Assembly: GCA_003478355.1 (NCBI GenBank)
Contig: QUFC01000030.1
Span: 1 to 53,689, forward strand
Reading direction: 5' to 3'
Source of the DNA: Lachnospiraceae bacterium AM48-27BH
GTDB taxonomy: Bacteria > Bacillota > Clostridia > Lachnospirales > Lachnospiraceae
Length of the DNA stretch: 53,689 nucleotides
How positions within the stretch are numbered: position 1 is the first letter of the stretch; every line of letters starts with the position of its first letter. The position numbers and the translations under genes are program-made. This document shows, piece after piece, positions 34,840 to 43,187 of the stretch. The notes below the pieces were generated by a model, which worked only from the letters and a program-made list of their open reading frames with translations, had not been told where the DNA came from and made no database searches.

Positions 34840-35097
34840 TTGAGGAACACCTTTTATACCGAAGCCGAACTACGCAAAACTCTGGCAGAAAATCTCGTTT
34901 ATTTAAGAAAATCCAAGCAGACGAAACTCTCTCAGAAAGCCGTAGCAAGACTTCTGCATCTACCGGAAAAAACAATTATGAACTATGAAAATGGGCATAC
35001 GCTTCCATCTGCTTACGCCGTCTTTCGGTTAGCCCAGTATTACGGCTGTACAATGGAAGATCTCCTAACCCAAAATATGAAAAAGAAAGAAAGGTGA
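34840..35097 (+). CDS. XRE-family helix-turn-helix regulator
   Basis: An 85-residue DNA-binding protein. The helix-turn-helix is LSQKAVARLLHLPEKTIMNYENG, followed by YAVFRLAQYYGCTMEDLL, both typical of phage-repressor-like XRE proteins. The start is uncertain: TTG 34840 lies eight bases after the MoxR stop but lacks a clear ribosome site, so coupling to the upstream gene is likely. The stop overlaps the VWA gene start. It probably autoregulates this operon. Confidence 0.75.
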   Translation: MRNTFYTEAELRKTLAENLVYLRKSKQTKLSQKAVARLLHLPEKTIMNYENGHTLPSAYAVFRLAQYYGCTMEDLLTQNMKKKER

Positions 35098-37223
35098 AAA
35101 AATTGAATAACACTCAAAAAGCTTTAAAAAGAATGATCCGGGATACGGAGTCAAAAATCACTGATGAAGAACTCTTTCTTTCATCGGCTTTCCAAAAATA
35201 CCAAACATCTCTGGCGAAAGCGGCTACTGGCCGTTCTCGCTATGGACTTCAGGTGCTTATGGAATGGGACAGTTCTGAAAATGCAGACATCGCTTATACA
35301 GATAATTATAGAATTCACTGTAACGCCGCAAACTCGATAACCCAAAGCTTTCCTTCCCGATTTCTGCGGTCACAAAGCCTGACTGGTCTAACTGGACATG
35401 AAATCGGACATCTGCGTTACTCTGATTTTGCATCACTACAGCTTTATCTGACCAATATGGAAAATGGTTCCTTCTATCCAGAAGCACCAGACAATCTGCC
35501 TTCTGGATACAAGGCAAATCTGCAGGACATCTTAGATGCCATGGAAGAAAAAGATAATGCAACGTGTCTGACTCTATCCCGCTGTGCTGCACAGTTTAAT
35601 AATATACTGGAGGACATCTACATTGAAGCCCGGATGTGTGAAGAATATCCCGGAACTTTTAAGCAGGGAATACAGATCAATAATCTGCGGATGTCTGAAT
35701 TGATTCCTTCTATACAGGAACAAATTGACTGTGGCTATCAGCCGTTTTCCATTATGAGCAATTTAATTTTGTCTTATTGCCGGACTGGTAATATAAATAA
35801 CCGCACGAATTATTCTGGAGAATACACAGACACCCTTTCAGACTGCATGGATTATATTGACGATGCTTTAATTGCCACACAGGGGAAAGAACGCTTACGT
35901 GCTTCCAACTATCTTTTAGTACTTTGCTGGAACTATATTCAGCCTATGGTAGAGTTAACCAGAGAGTCTTTAAAAAAGCAGGATAGTACCCAAGTTGGCG
36001 ATGCTCTGGAGGATCTGCTGCGGAAAGAATCAGGTAGCGGATCTCCTCTTCCAACTGGTAAAAACGGAGGAATCCCTAAAAACATTCCAGGTCCTACAGT
36101 AAAATCAAAAACTCCTATAACCTGTGACTTATCTGGTCTTGATCCAAATTACAGGCAAGATGCAATCAACCAGGCAGAAAAGGTACTGCAGGAAGAAGGA
36201 GGAAGAATTGAACTTGCTAAAACTACAGCAGTATTAGATGGAAATAATCCAGGAATCACATACGCATCACAGTATGCCGGTTCCGGTTATGAAAATGCAG
36301 CGAATGATCTTGCACGCATCCTAAATGATGTTGCTACGGAAAAAGCCCAAAATGATTATGAACAGGAATTAACAGAAGACTTGCAAAAATCGGCGGATGA
36401 AATACATTACGGAAATGCCCATGCAGGCATCCATGTAACAATCCACCGCATCAATCCAGTTTCCGACTTTTTTATCAAATCTTATCAAACAGTTGCTTCC
36501 CCTCTTTTGCGGACCTCCAAAAGGCTGCAAAGTTCCATTCTTCCTTTATTAAAAGAAGAGGCAGAAGGCGGGAAACAAAAAAACCTGTTATTTGGTAAAA
36601 GGCTGGATATGCGGGCTTTACACCGAAAGGACGGCGGTATCTTTACCAGAACCAGGCTTCCGGATGAAGAACAAAAACTTTCCGTGGGACTTTTGGTTGA
36701 TGAAAGTGGTTCTATGGGCTGGGGAGATCGTATTACCCATGCCCGGAAAACTGCAATCGTGCTGTATGATTTCTGTATGAGCCTGGGAATTCCTATTACC
36801 ATTTATGGGCATTCTACAGATTCTAAGGGTGTTGCTTTGTATTCCTATGCTGAATTTGATTCTCTGGATGCCTCTGACCGTTACCGGCTGATGGATATGT
36901 CTGCCCGTAATGGCAACCGGGATGGAGCTGCACTTCGTTATGTTGCGGAACACCTGGCAAAGCGTCCGGAATCACAAAAACTCCTCATCATAATCTCTGA
37001 CGGACAGCCCGCAGATTGTGGGTACAGTGGTACGGAAGCAGAAGCAGATCTTCGTGGTATCAAGAATGAATATCGTAAACGTGGCATTGTGATCTTTGCT
37101 GCAGCAATTGGTGATGACAAAGAAAACATCCGCAGAATCTATCAGGATGGTTTTTTAGATATTACCAAATTAGAAGATTTGCCCAAAAATATGACACAGC
37201 TTGTAAAACAATATTTGAAATAG
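35094..37223 (+). CDS. VWA-domain protein with HExxH motif, MoxR partner
   Basis: A 709-residue protein. Near residue 100 it has GLTGHEIGHLRYSDF, an HExxH zinc-peptidase-like motif. A Gln/Glu-rich central part follows, and the C-terminal 200 residues form a von Willebrand A domain with the MIDAS motif VDESGSMGWG and IISDGQPAD, resembling CobT-type VWA proteins. Together with the AAA+ ATPase it makes a MoxR-VWA pair. GTG 35094 overlaps the XRE stop; TTG 35103 after AAAGGTG is the better-placed start. Whether the HExxH site cuts proteins is untested. Few MoxR partners I know combine both features. Confidence 0.85.
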   Translation: MKKLNNTQKALKRMIRDTESKITDEELFLSSAFQKYQTSLAKAATGRSRYGLQVLMEWDSSENADIAYTDNYRIHCNAANSITQSFPSRFLRSQSLTGLTGHEIGHLRYSDFASLQLYLTNMENGSFYPEAPDNLPSGYKANLQDILDAMEEKDNATCLTLSRCAAQFNNILEDIYIEARMCEEYPGTFKQGIQINNLRMSELIPSIQEQIDCGYQPFSIMSNLILSYCRTGNINNRTNYSGEYTDTLSDCMDYIDDALIATQGKERLRASNYLLVLCWNYIQPMVELTRESLKKQDSTQVGDALEDLLRKESGSGSPLPTGKNGGIPKNIPGPTVKSKTPITCDLSGLDPNYRQDAINQAEKVLQEEGGRIELAKTTAVLDGNNPGITYASQYAGSGYENAANDLARILNDVATEKAQNDYEQELTEDLQKSADEIHYGNAHAGIHVTIHRINPVSDFFIKSYQTVASPLLRTSKRLQSSILPLLKEEAEGGKQKNLLFGKRLDMRALHRKDGGIFTRTRLPDEEQKLSVGLLVDESGSMGWGDRITHARKTAIVLYDFCMSLGIPITIYGHSTDSKGVALYSYAEFDSLDASDRYRLMDMSARNGNRDGAALRYVAEHLAKRPESQKLLIIISDGQPADCGYSGTEAEADLRGIKNEYRKRGIVIFAAAIGDDKENIRRIYQDGFLDITKLEDLPKNMTQLVKQYLK

Positions 37224-37240
37224 AAAGAAGGAAAACATAC

Positions 37241-37978
37241 ATGAGTGAAAATTATCAAAACTCAATTACAGATCAGATATGCAAAGTACAGACCAGTAAA
37301 AAATTAATTGCACTGTATGACCGTCTCCGCTACACAAGTTATAACAGCTATGCACAGCTTCATGCAAAAGGAGAATTTGAAGAAAATGGTCATAAAGTTC
37401 ACTCCCTTATTGGAATCTCCATACAGGATTACTCTAGTGGTACCGGTGATAAAAATATTATCACCCGTTTTCATCTGGCACCCGAACAAATTCAATTTCT
37501 GCTGTCCAGAGTTACCGCTGGCTTTCCTGAATTTGAATGGTCGCAAAGCAAAATATTTGGTGTGCCGGATGGCAATGGCTATTCTACTGCACAACAGTTT
37601 TTTATTTCCCGCCACGTATATAACAACCAGCAGGAAATACTGACCAGCCCATGGAGAATTCAAATTAATAACGGAAAAGGTATCAAGAAAAAGAATCATA
37701 ACGGCGGCACTTATATGCAGGCTCAAAGTTTTATCTCTGAAAAAAGTGCTTTTATCCAATTGACAGATATGGATTTTTATATGCTGTTAAAACGTGCTGA
37801 TTCCTATATCGTAAATTGGGAAAACTACGTTGCATCCTTCCTGATTCAAAACGGCAAACAACAATTTAAAAAACAACAGGACGCACGAATGGCACAAAAT
37901 ATACAGCCACATGAAATGTCTTCCTATATGCAAGAACAACCACAAGAACAATATCTGAATGGTATGTATGTCGCTTAA
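37241..37978 (+). CDS. Conserved hypothetical ICE protein
   Basis: A 245-residue soluble protein with a Gln-rich C-terminus (QPHEMSSYMQEQPQEQ). No catalytic motif. It starts at ATG 37241, after AGAAAGGAAAA, and follows the VWA gene by 17 bases, so it closes the MoxR operon, which then ends in a strong terminator. Function unknown. Confidence 0.6.
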   Translation: MSENYQNSITDQICKVQTSKKLIALYDRLRYTSYNSYAQLHAKGEFEENGHKVHSLIGISIQDYSSGTGDKNIITRFHLAPEQIQFLLSRVTAGFPEFEWSQSKIFGVPDGNGYSTAQQFFISRHVYNNQQEILTSPWRIQINNGKGIKKKNHNGGTYMQAQSFISEKSAFIQLTDMDFYMLLKRADSYIVNWENYVASFLIQNGKQQFKKQQDARMAQNIQPHEMSSYMQEQPQEQYLNGMYVA

Positions 37979-37990
37979 AGAATTTCAACA

Positions 37991-38020
37991 AAGAAGCAGC
38001 CGAAAAGACTGCTTCTTTTT
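37991..38020 (+). terminator. Intrinsic terminator of the MoxR-VWA operon
   Basis: A nine-bp perfect stem (37991-37999 with 38009-38017), nine-base loop and T-run. Confidence 0.9.
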
Positions 38021-38040
38021 ATAAAGGAAAGGAGATTTCT

Positions 38041-38589
38041 ATGGATTATGCCACAACACTAAATATTGACCAACAAGGGCGGATCATTATTCCTGCCAAA
38101 GTAAGAAAAGCCCTACAGCTTCATACAGGCGATGTATTGATGCTGGAAGCTGACACACGCAACATCTGTCTTCGTAAATGCGACTCCCATATCCCTATGG
38201 ATATCCGGTTAGACAGTTTTCTGGATATTTTACATAGTAATGTCCCTTGCCGGATCCTGTTATGTAATGATTCCAAAATCATTGCTTCCAAGAATTATCA
38301 TACAGCACTTAATATGCCTGTAACAGAAAGTATTCAAAGGCTTCTGCAACAGGGAAAGATGAAATTATTCTCTGAAAAGGAACGCATATACCCTACTATG
38401 ACAGGAAAATATCCCATATCAGTCTTTTTCCCTATTTCTAAAAAAGACGAATTTGGTGAAACGTTGGGACTTTTACTATGTGCAAAAAACCAACAGCCTT
38501 TCAGCGAAATGGATTTAGGCTGTGCCAAAATGACTGCGGCGGCGATTTCCCGCTACATCCAACAAAATTATGAAAGGAAGGTGACATAA
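38041..38589 (+). CDS. SpoVT/AbrB-type regulator with C-terminal GAF-like domain
   Basis: A 182-residue protein. The N-terminal swapped-hairpin DNA-binding domain reads LNIDQQGRIIIPAKVRKALQ, then DVLMLEAD. The C-terminal 125 residues resemble the GAF-like half of SpoVT, a sporulation regulator, with FFPISKK and GLLLCAK strands. ATG 38041 follows AAAGGAG. The DNA methylase gene starts one base after its stop, so the pair is co-regulated. It may link element genes to host physiological state. Confidence 0.8.
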   Translation: MDYATTLNIDQQGRIIIPAKVRKALQLHTGDVLMLEADTRNICLRKCDSHIPMDIRLDSFLDILHSNVPCRILLCNDSKIIASKNYHTALNMPVTESIQRLLQQGKMKLFSEKERIYPTMTGKYPISVFFPISKKDEFGETLGLLLCAKNQQPFSEMDLGCAKMTAAAISRYIQQNYERKVT

Positions 38590-38590
38590 A

Positions 38591-39646
38591 ATGAATGACT
38601 TAATGCTGCATCGGGCAGCACAATTATTAGAAGCTGAATTTGGTCCCCAATGGCGTACTGTCGCTGACATGCTTGGAACGGAAGGATTGCGAAAACGTGT
38701 AGGAAAGGAACTGACTTCTTTCATGGCATACCCAGAACGTGGAGAAGGCGGTAACAGCCAGTGGCGTGGTAACTGCTCCCCCGAAGTGGTTGCAGCACTT
38801 CTACGCTATTGCTTGGACGATAAGCGATATTACGGAAAAGATACCAGCACCTTTACCCTCTTAGATCCTATGAGTGGCTCTGGGACTTCAAAGGCGGCTG
38901 CTGACCGTTATCAGGTACGCTCCCTGCTCTATGATCTAAATCCGGCACCTGCGTATGGAAAAGGTAACTGGAATGCTCTAAAAGATGAAGTAGAGGATTC
39001 CGCTGATCTCATCTTTTTCCATCCACCCTACCATAATATGATCCAGTATTCCGGAAATATCTGGGGAACCCCTCACCCGGACGACCTATCCCGCTGTGAA
39101 AACTATTCGGATTTTCTTGAAAAACTAAATCACTGTATCCGGAAATTTTTCCTGGCACTTCGGAAAGGTGGGAGGCTTGCCATACTGGTAGGCGATATGC
39201 GGCTCCATGGTAAGTTCTATAGTATGCAGAATGATTTAATGCGGATGGGTGATTTTGAATCCTTTCTGGTAAAGGGCCAGTTTAATTGTGTTTCTGACAA
39301 TCGGACGTACAAAAAGCCTTTCATCCCCATTGTGACAGAATATGCTCTGTTGCTGAAAAAAACAGATTCTTTCATTATCCCCTTCAGCATCCGGCAAGAA
39401 GGTGTGTTTTCTGTACAAAATACAGATATTCTTGCACTGACTTGGCATCATCTAATCCGGATGACAATGGAGAGTATTGGAGGAAGAGGGGCTTTAAAAG
39501 ACCTGTACGATTTATTAAAGGAACACCCAAAAGCGAAAAAGAATCCGCATTATCAGGAACGTATCCGTGCCACCTTATATGAACACCCAGACGAATATAT
39601 ACCTGTATCGAAAGGATATTTTCGTTTGAGTTACCCTGTTACATAA
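38591..39646 (+). CDS. Orphan N4/N6 DNA methyltransferase
   Basis: A 351-residue SAM-dependent DNA methylase. Motif I is LLDPMSGSGTSKAA and motif IV is FFHPPYHNM (PPY type, amino-methylating). GGRLAILVGDMR matches a later strand. No restriction endonuclease is nearby, so it is solitary: it may guard the ICE against host restriction or alter gene expression. It starts immediately after the SpoVT-like gene behind GAAAGGAAGG. Target sequence unknown. Confidence 0.85.
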   Translation: MNDLMLHRAAQLLEAEFGPQWRTVADMLGTEGLRKRVGKELTSFMAYPERGEGGNSQWRGNCSPEVVAALLRYCLDDKRYYGKDTSTFTLLDPMSGSGTSKAAADRYQVRSLLYDLNPAPAYGKGNWNALKDEVEDSADLIFFHPPYHNMIQYSGNIWGTPHPDDLSRCENYSDFLEKLNHCIRKFFLALRKGGRLAILVGDMRLHGKFYSMQNDLMRMGDFESFLVKGQFNCVSDNRTYKKPFIPIVTEYALLLKKTDSFIIPFSIRQEGVFSVQNTDILALTWHHLIRMTMESIGGRGALKDLYDLLKEHPKAKKNPHYQERIRATLYEHPDEYIPVSKGYFRLSYPVT

Positions 39647-39701
39647 AAACGAGCCATGAAAAACAGATTTTCTATGACGCTACAAAAGGAGTGTGAACAC
39701 T

Positions 39702-39944
39702 ATGACAAATCGAAAGCACCATGTGAAAGATAAACAAATAACGACACTCTCTGGATGGTTTCATTCTCCGCTACGGGTTGGGGAACGTGCTATTATTTCC
39801 GGGGTCAATGGTTTCTCTATTCTGACATCTCCTATCCTAACGATTTTGGAAGTATCAAATGACAGTATCGTTTTCGAAACAGAAAATACCATTTACCATT
39901 TGGTTCATACACCAGAGACCGTATCGGAAGTGATGTGTGCTTGA
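39702..39944 (+). CDS. Small hypothetical protein
   Basis: An 80-residue protein with beta-strand-rich composition (GERAIISGVNGFSILTS) and no known motif. ATG 39702 follows AAAGGAG; GTG 39693 is too close to that site. It overlaps the next gene by a few bases, so translation is coupled. Confidence 0.55.
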   Translation: MTNRKHHVKDKQITTLSGWFHSPLRVGERAIISGVNGFSILTSPILTILEVSNDSIVFETENTIYHLVHTPETVSEVMCA

Positions 39945-40501
39945 ATAACATATATGAATTGGGAAGCAGGCTTTGTGAATTGCTTTCAACTTTGAAGAAA
40001 AACCGGGAATACGTTCCACTTGAAATTTTACAAACACAGTATCGGGTGCCTTATGAAACCCTAAAAAAGCAAATTGATGATACAGCGACAGCTTTTGTAA
40101 AAGAAATTACATTATCAAAGCTTATGATAAATCCAGATGTATCTCTGGAAGAGCAGATTTCTGTTATCCAACAGGCCATTACAACATCCGGGATGCTCAA
40201 AGAAATGAGCTATACCTTATCAAAACTGTATGATGTGGAACTACTGCACAGGCAGGCATTAAAATTAAGGACATATATTGAAGATGCTCTATATCCATAT
40301 ATTGCCCTTCAGGATTGCCTTGTCGTTGATATGGAACGTATAGAGGATACGCCAATTATCTACAATACAATTACCCAAAAGGTTTATGAGAATGGGCAAT
40401 GGAGTAAACAGGATTTGGATCTGCATGGGAAACTATTAATCTATGTAAAATCCAGTCCTCCTATGCCTGCAGCAACAGAACAAATAAACAATGGATTCTA
40501 A
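39935..40501 (+). CDS. Hypothetical ICE protein
   Basis: A 188-residue, mostly helical soluble protein, possibly DNA-associated (LEILQTQYRVPYETLKKQIDD resembles a winged-helix-like segment). It starts at GTG 39935 or TTG 39941 after CGGAAG and overlaps the preceding gene. A bidirectional hairpin separates it from the convergent SRAP gene. No function proposed. Confidence 0.55.
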   Translation: MCLNNIYELGSRLCELLSTLKKNREYVPLEILQTQYRVPYETLKKQIDDTATAFVKEITLSKLMINPDVSLEEQISVIQQAITTSGMLKEMSYTLSKLYDVELLHRQALKLRTYIEDALYPYIALQDCLVVDMERIEDTPIIYNTITQKVYENGQWSKQDLDLHGKLLIYVKSSPPMPAATEQINNGF

Positions 40502-40520
40502 ATTCAAAAAATTTTATGTC

Positions 40521-40552
40521 AAGAAGGGAAACTTTTATGGGTTTCCCTTCTT
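40521..40552. terminator. Hairpin between convergent genes
   Basis: A 12-bp perfect stem (40521-40532 with 40541-40552). It can serve both the plus-strand gene ending at 40501 and the minus-strand SRAP gene, whose stop lies inside it. Confidence 0.7.
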
Positions 40553-41138
40553 ATGAAAATAATTTCAGTTGTTCATATTCTGCTGTCCGATTCAACAGTA
40601 TGGGCTTCTTAGCAAGAATAAATTCTACCGCTGCATCCTCCATAATCCAATCTTCCAATTCTTGTCGTTCCAAAAGCAATGGCATCCGTTCATGCACCGG
40701 TGCTACAGAAGCATTTGCCTGCGTAGTCAGAATTACAAAACAATTTTGACCATTATAGATTTGATAACACCCTGCCATAAATAATGTGGCATCCTGCTTT
40801 GGACTTTGAAAAGTATATTTTTCTTTGTTTTTACTCCATTCGTAAAAGTGATGGGCAGGAATCACACATCTTCGATGCAGCACACTGTCCCGAAAGGTCT
40901 TCTTGTCCAGTATAGCCTCTACCCTTGCATTGATAAGCAATCCCTTTCCCTGGAACCTCGGAAAGCCCCACTGCATCTGCCTTGCAGCCACTTCCCTACA
41001 CTCCTTTGTAAGTACAACTGCAGATTCAGACGGATGGATGTCCTGCCCATGCTCTATCTTTAAACGCTGATCCAGTTTCTTTACAATCTTCTCAATCTCC
41101 CGTGAAATTTCATCATCCACATAATATCTTCCGCACAT
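40551..41138 (-). CDS. SOS response-associated peptidase (SRAP; YedK/HMCES family)
   Basis: SRAP proteins bind abasic sites in single-stranded DNA and form a protective covalent link through Cys2. The 195-residue product begins MCGRYY, giving Cys2 directly after the initiator Met, and has NARVEAI, VIPAHHFYEW with the catalytic His and Glu, and APVHERMP. ATG 41138 follows GGGGGA; a seven-residue longer frame would bury Cys2 and is rejected. It stands downstream of a small gene and the Y polymerase, and all are probably under the LexA site at 42806. It would protect single-stranded ICE DNA during transfer. Confidence 0.93.
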   Translation of the reverse strand: MCGRYYVDDEISREIEKIVKKLDQRLKIEHGQDIHPSESAVVLTKECREVAARQMQWGFPRFQGKGLLINARVEAILDKKTFRDSVLHRRCVIPAHHFYEWSKNKEKYTFQSPKQDATLFMAGCYQIYNGQNCFVILTTQANASVAPVHERMPLLLERQELEDWIMEDAAVEFILAKKPILLNRTAEYEQLKLFS

Positions 41139-41181
41139 TTTCTGTCCCCCTTCATTCATATTTTACTTCATCCTGGGTATC

Positions 41182-41490
41182 TTATACAACCAGTTTCCAT
41201 GCACAATCCTCCGGACAAAATAGAAGCACAAAATTGATTTGTTTTCCCAAAAGTACCGCCTGACATCTATACTTCCAGTTCACAATCCCCGCATACCACT
41301 GTTTTTCTACAGTCAGAACCTGGATATGATTGATCTGGATAATCTCTTCATCCTCCCCTTTTACCTTCAACATCAATGGCAAAGATTTTCCGGTAGCTGT
41401 GAACCAGCACTGGACTGCCACCTCATGATAGGTTCCGGATAAAGGCTCCTGCTCTGTATGCTCTGTATTTATTCCGATTCCAAATGCCAC
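41182..41490 (-). CDS. Hypothetical protein of the SOS group
   Basis: A 102-residue beta-rich protein with no recognised family. GTG 41490 lies after GAAGGGGG. It sits between the Y-family polymerase (19-base gap) and SRAP (43-base gap). Gene order resembles UvrX/ImuB-type cassettes where a small YolD-like protein accompanies the polymerase; the sequence is compatible with a small beta-barrel, but the match is weak. Confidence 0.55.
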   Translation of the reverse strand: MAFGIGINTEHTEQEPLSGTYHEVAVQCWFTATGKSLPLMLKVKGEDEEIIQINHIQVLTVEKQWYAGIVNWKYRCQAVLLGKQINFVLLFCPEDCAWKLVV

Positions 41491-41509
41491 CGTTTCTTCC
41501 CCCTTCCCG

Positions 41510-42777
41510 CTATTCTGTCTTTAATTTCTCATAGTCCACAGAACGTTTTTCTCGTGAAATGCCACCACTCATGTGATCAATACACCCACCAAAAAAAGCC
41601 GCACGTATTACCGAGTCATTCCCATACCGTTTTCTGATCTGATCTATCGTTTCATCCATTTTTTCCAGCTTCTCATAATCATTCGTATCAAATAGATCCA
41701 ATTGCCTCATATTCACCTGATCCTTGATGCGGCTGGTATGGATTCCCAGATGCCGGATGGGTGTCCCATCCCAGAGCTGGTCAAATAACTGGCAGGCACA
41801 CTGATGAATCTCTTTCGTAATATTGGTTGCATTCTGAAGCGTCATCTGGTGACTGGCATAACTGAGATCATAATTCTTGATCCCTACTGCAATCACTTCT
41901 GCCCTGACTCCTGCTCCACGAAGTCTGCTTCCTACTGTCTCTGCCAAAGCCAACAGCACCAATTTTGCTGTAGATGCATCTGTCACATCAAAAGGAATCG
42001 TTGTAGAATTGCCATATCCCTTATTAGCAGGCGGAGCGACTGGACTACAGACACATCAATCCCATTTGCAAACCCCCAGACAACTTCCCCATGTTTCTTC
42101 AAATGTTGTTTTAAGTAACTCGGATCACTCTTTGCCAAATCTCCTATGGTCCGAATTCCCAACTTGAAAAGTGTCTTTGTTGTTGCCCGTCCTACAAAAA
42201 ACAAGTCGCTTACCGGCAATGGCCACATCTTTTTCTGTAACTCAGACTTCCATAGTGTGTGCACTCTGTCGGGCTTCTGAAAATCACTTGCCATCTTAGC
42301 TAACAGTTTATTCTTTGAAATACCGATATTCACTGTGAATCCAAGCCGTTCCTTAATCTGTCTCCGCATCTTCTCCGCTGCTTCCACTGGCGTCCCCCAA
42401 AGCAATTCCGTTCCAGTCATATCTACAAACGCCTCATCTATCGAGTATTGTTCCACTGTGGGAGAATACTCTTGCAAAATTCCCATAAAAGCTTTGGAAC
42501 ACCTCTCATACAATCCATAATTCGGAGGCACTAAGATAAGATTTGGACATTTCTGTTTTGCTTCCAAGATTGATTCACCTGTCTGTATCCGATATTTCTT
42601 TGCTGGAATGGATTTTGCCAAAATGATTCCATGACGCATCGCCATATCCCCACCTACCGCTGACACCTGTTCTCTTAAATCGCCTTTCCATCCCAAATGA
42701 TGCAGCCGATATACCGCTTCCCAGGACAAAAAGGCAGAATTTACATCTATATGAAAAATCACTTTTTCCAAACTCAC
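41510..42777 (-). pseudogene. Y-family DNA polymerase (UvrX/DinB-like), one frameshift
   Basis: Translesion polymerase in two frames. The first part has FHIDVNSAFLSWEA (metal-binding Asp), the steric-gate area, YSIDEAFVDMT (SIDE motif) and VNIGISKNKLLAKMASD. The second has the little-finger domain from TDASTAKLVLLALAE. One added base between 42046 and 42053 joins them through SPVAPPANKGYGNSTTIPFD, giving about 422 residues; the span is one base short of a multiple of three. A LexA box lies 29 bases upstream of the start. It leads the SOS group. The break removes the little finger, so the product as read would be inactive. Confidence 0.9.
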
Positions 42778-42805
42778 GTTCCCCTCCTTTATATCTCATT
42801 ATATA

Positions 42806-42817
42806 GAACATACGTTC
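42806..42817 (-). promoter_or_regulatory. LexA/DinR operator
   Basis: GAACATACGTTC is a perfect GAAC-N4-GTTC palindrome, the Firmicute LexA consensus. It is 29 bases upstream of the Y polymerase start, in the right place to repress it until DNA damage. Confidence 0.88.
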
Positions 42818-42857
42818 TGAAATCAAGAGATAATATTTTCCATATTCATGCATCCTC

Positions 42858-42942
42858 TATATATAGTAATTTTCTTCTCATGATAAACAATATATAGTGC
42901 TTTTATATTGACACATACTACATATAGTGTTACACTTACTAT
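42858..42942. promoter_or_regulatory. Repeated ATATATAGT words around the ligA promoter
   Basis: ATATATAGTAA (about 42859), ATATATAGTGC (about 42889) and CATATAGTGTT (about 42921), followed by an inverted TACTATGTAA (42937). Spacing is roughly three helical turns, and one copy lies inside the promoter spacer. This suggests a repressor bound cooperatively. A similar inverted word lies by the ssb promoter. Confidence 0.45.
42908..42936 (+). promoter_or_regulatory. Promoter of the ligA operon
   Basis: TTGACA (42908-42913), a 17-base spacer and TACACT (42931-42936). It gives a leader of about 240 bases containing two terminators. Confidence 0.65.
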
Positions 42943-42952
42943 GTAATTATTA

Positions 42953-43005
42953 TTTGTGTCATCCGGAAAGGATATACGCACGCAGTTTAGGTTTGTAAAA
43001 GTGTC
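42953..43005 (+). promoter_or_regulatory. Leader element shared with the ssb operon
   Basis: TTTGTGTCATCC (42953-42964) and CACGCAGTTTAGGTT then TGTAAAAGTGTCA (to 43005) match the ssb leader word for word with few changes. A terminator hairpin begins at its last bases, as at ssb. Confidence 0.6.
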
Positions 43006-43046
43006 AGAAGTATACCACGCTACCAGCAGGGACTTCTGGCTTTTTT
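43005..43046 (+). terminator. First intrinsic terminator in the ligA leader
   Basis: Stem CAGAAGT (43005-43011) with ACTTCTG (43032-43038), then GC and six T. It lies directly after the shared leader element. Confidence 0.75.
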
Positions 43047-43070
43047 ATTTTGCAGGAAACTGCACGCATT

Positions 43071-43103
43071 AGAGAATGAACATCCGTGTCATTCTCTTTT
43101 TTT
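43071..43103 (+). terminator. Second intrinsic terminator in the ligA leader
   Basis: A nine-bp perfect stem (43071-43079 with 43089-43097), nine-base loop and a long T-run. Two stops in a row before the first gene imply strong attenuation. Confidence 0.85.
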
Positions 43104-43187
43104 ATGCCTGAACGCAAAGAAAGGAGGAAGAAAAACCGGAACAAATAAAAATTACAACTATACCATAGAAAAGGAGACAAGAATAAA

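Noticed and set aside
40516..40749. Plus-strand frame opposite the SRAP gene
   Set aside because: It is antisense to a clearly recognised protein and has no start signal.
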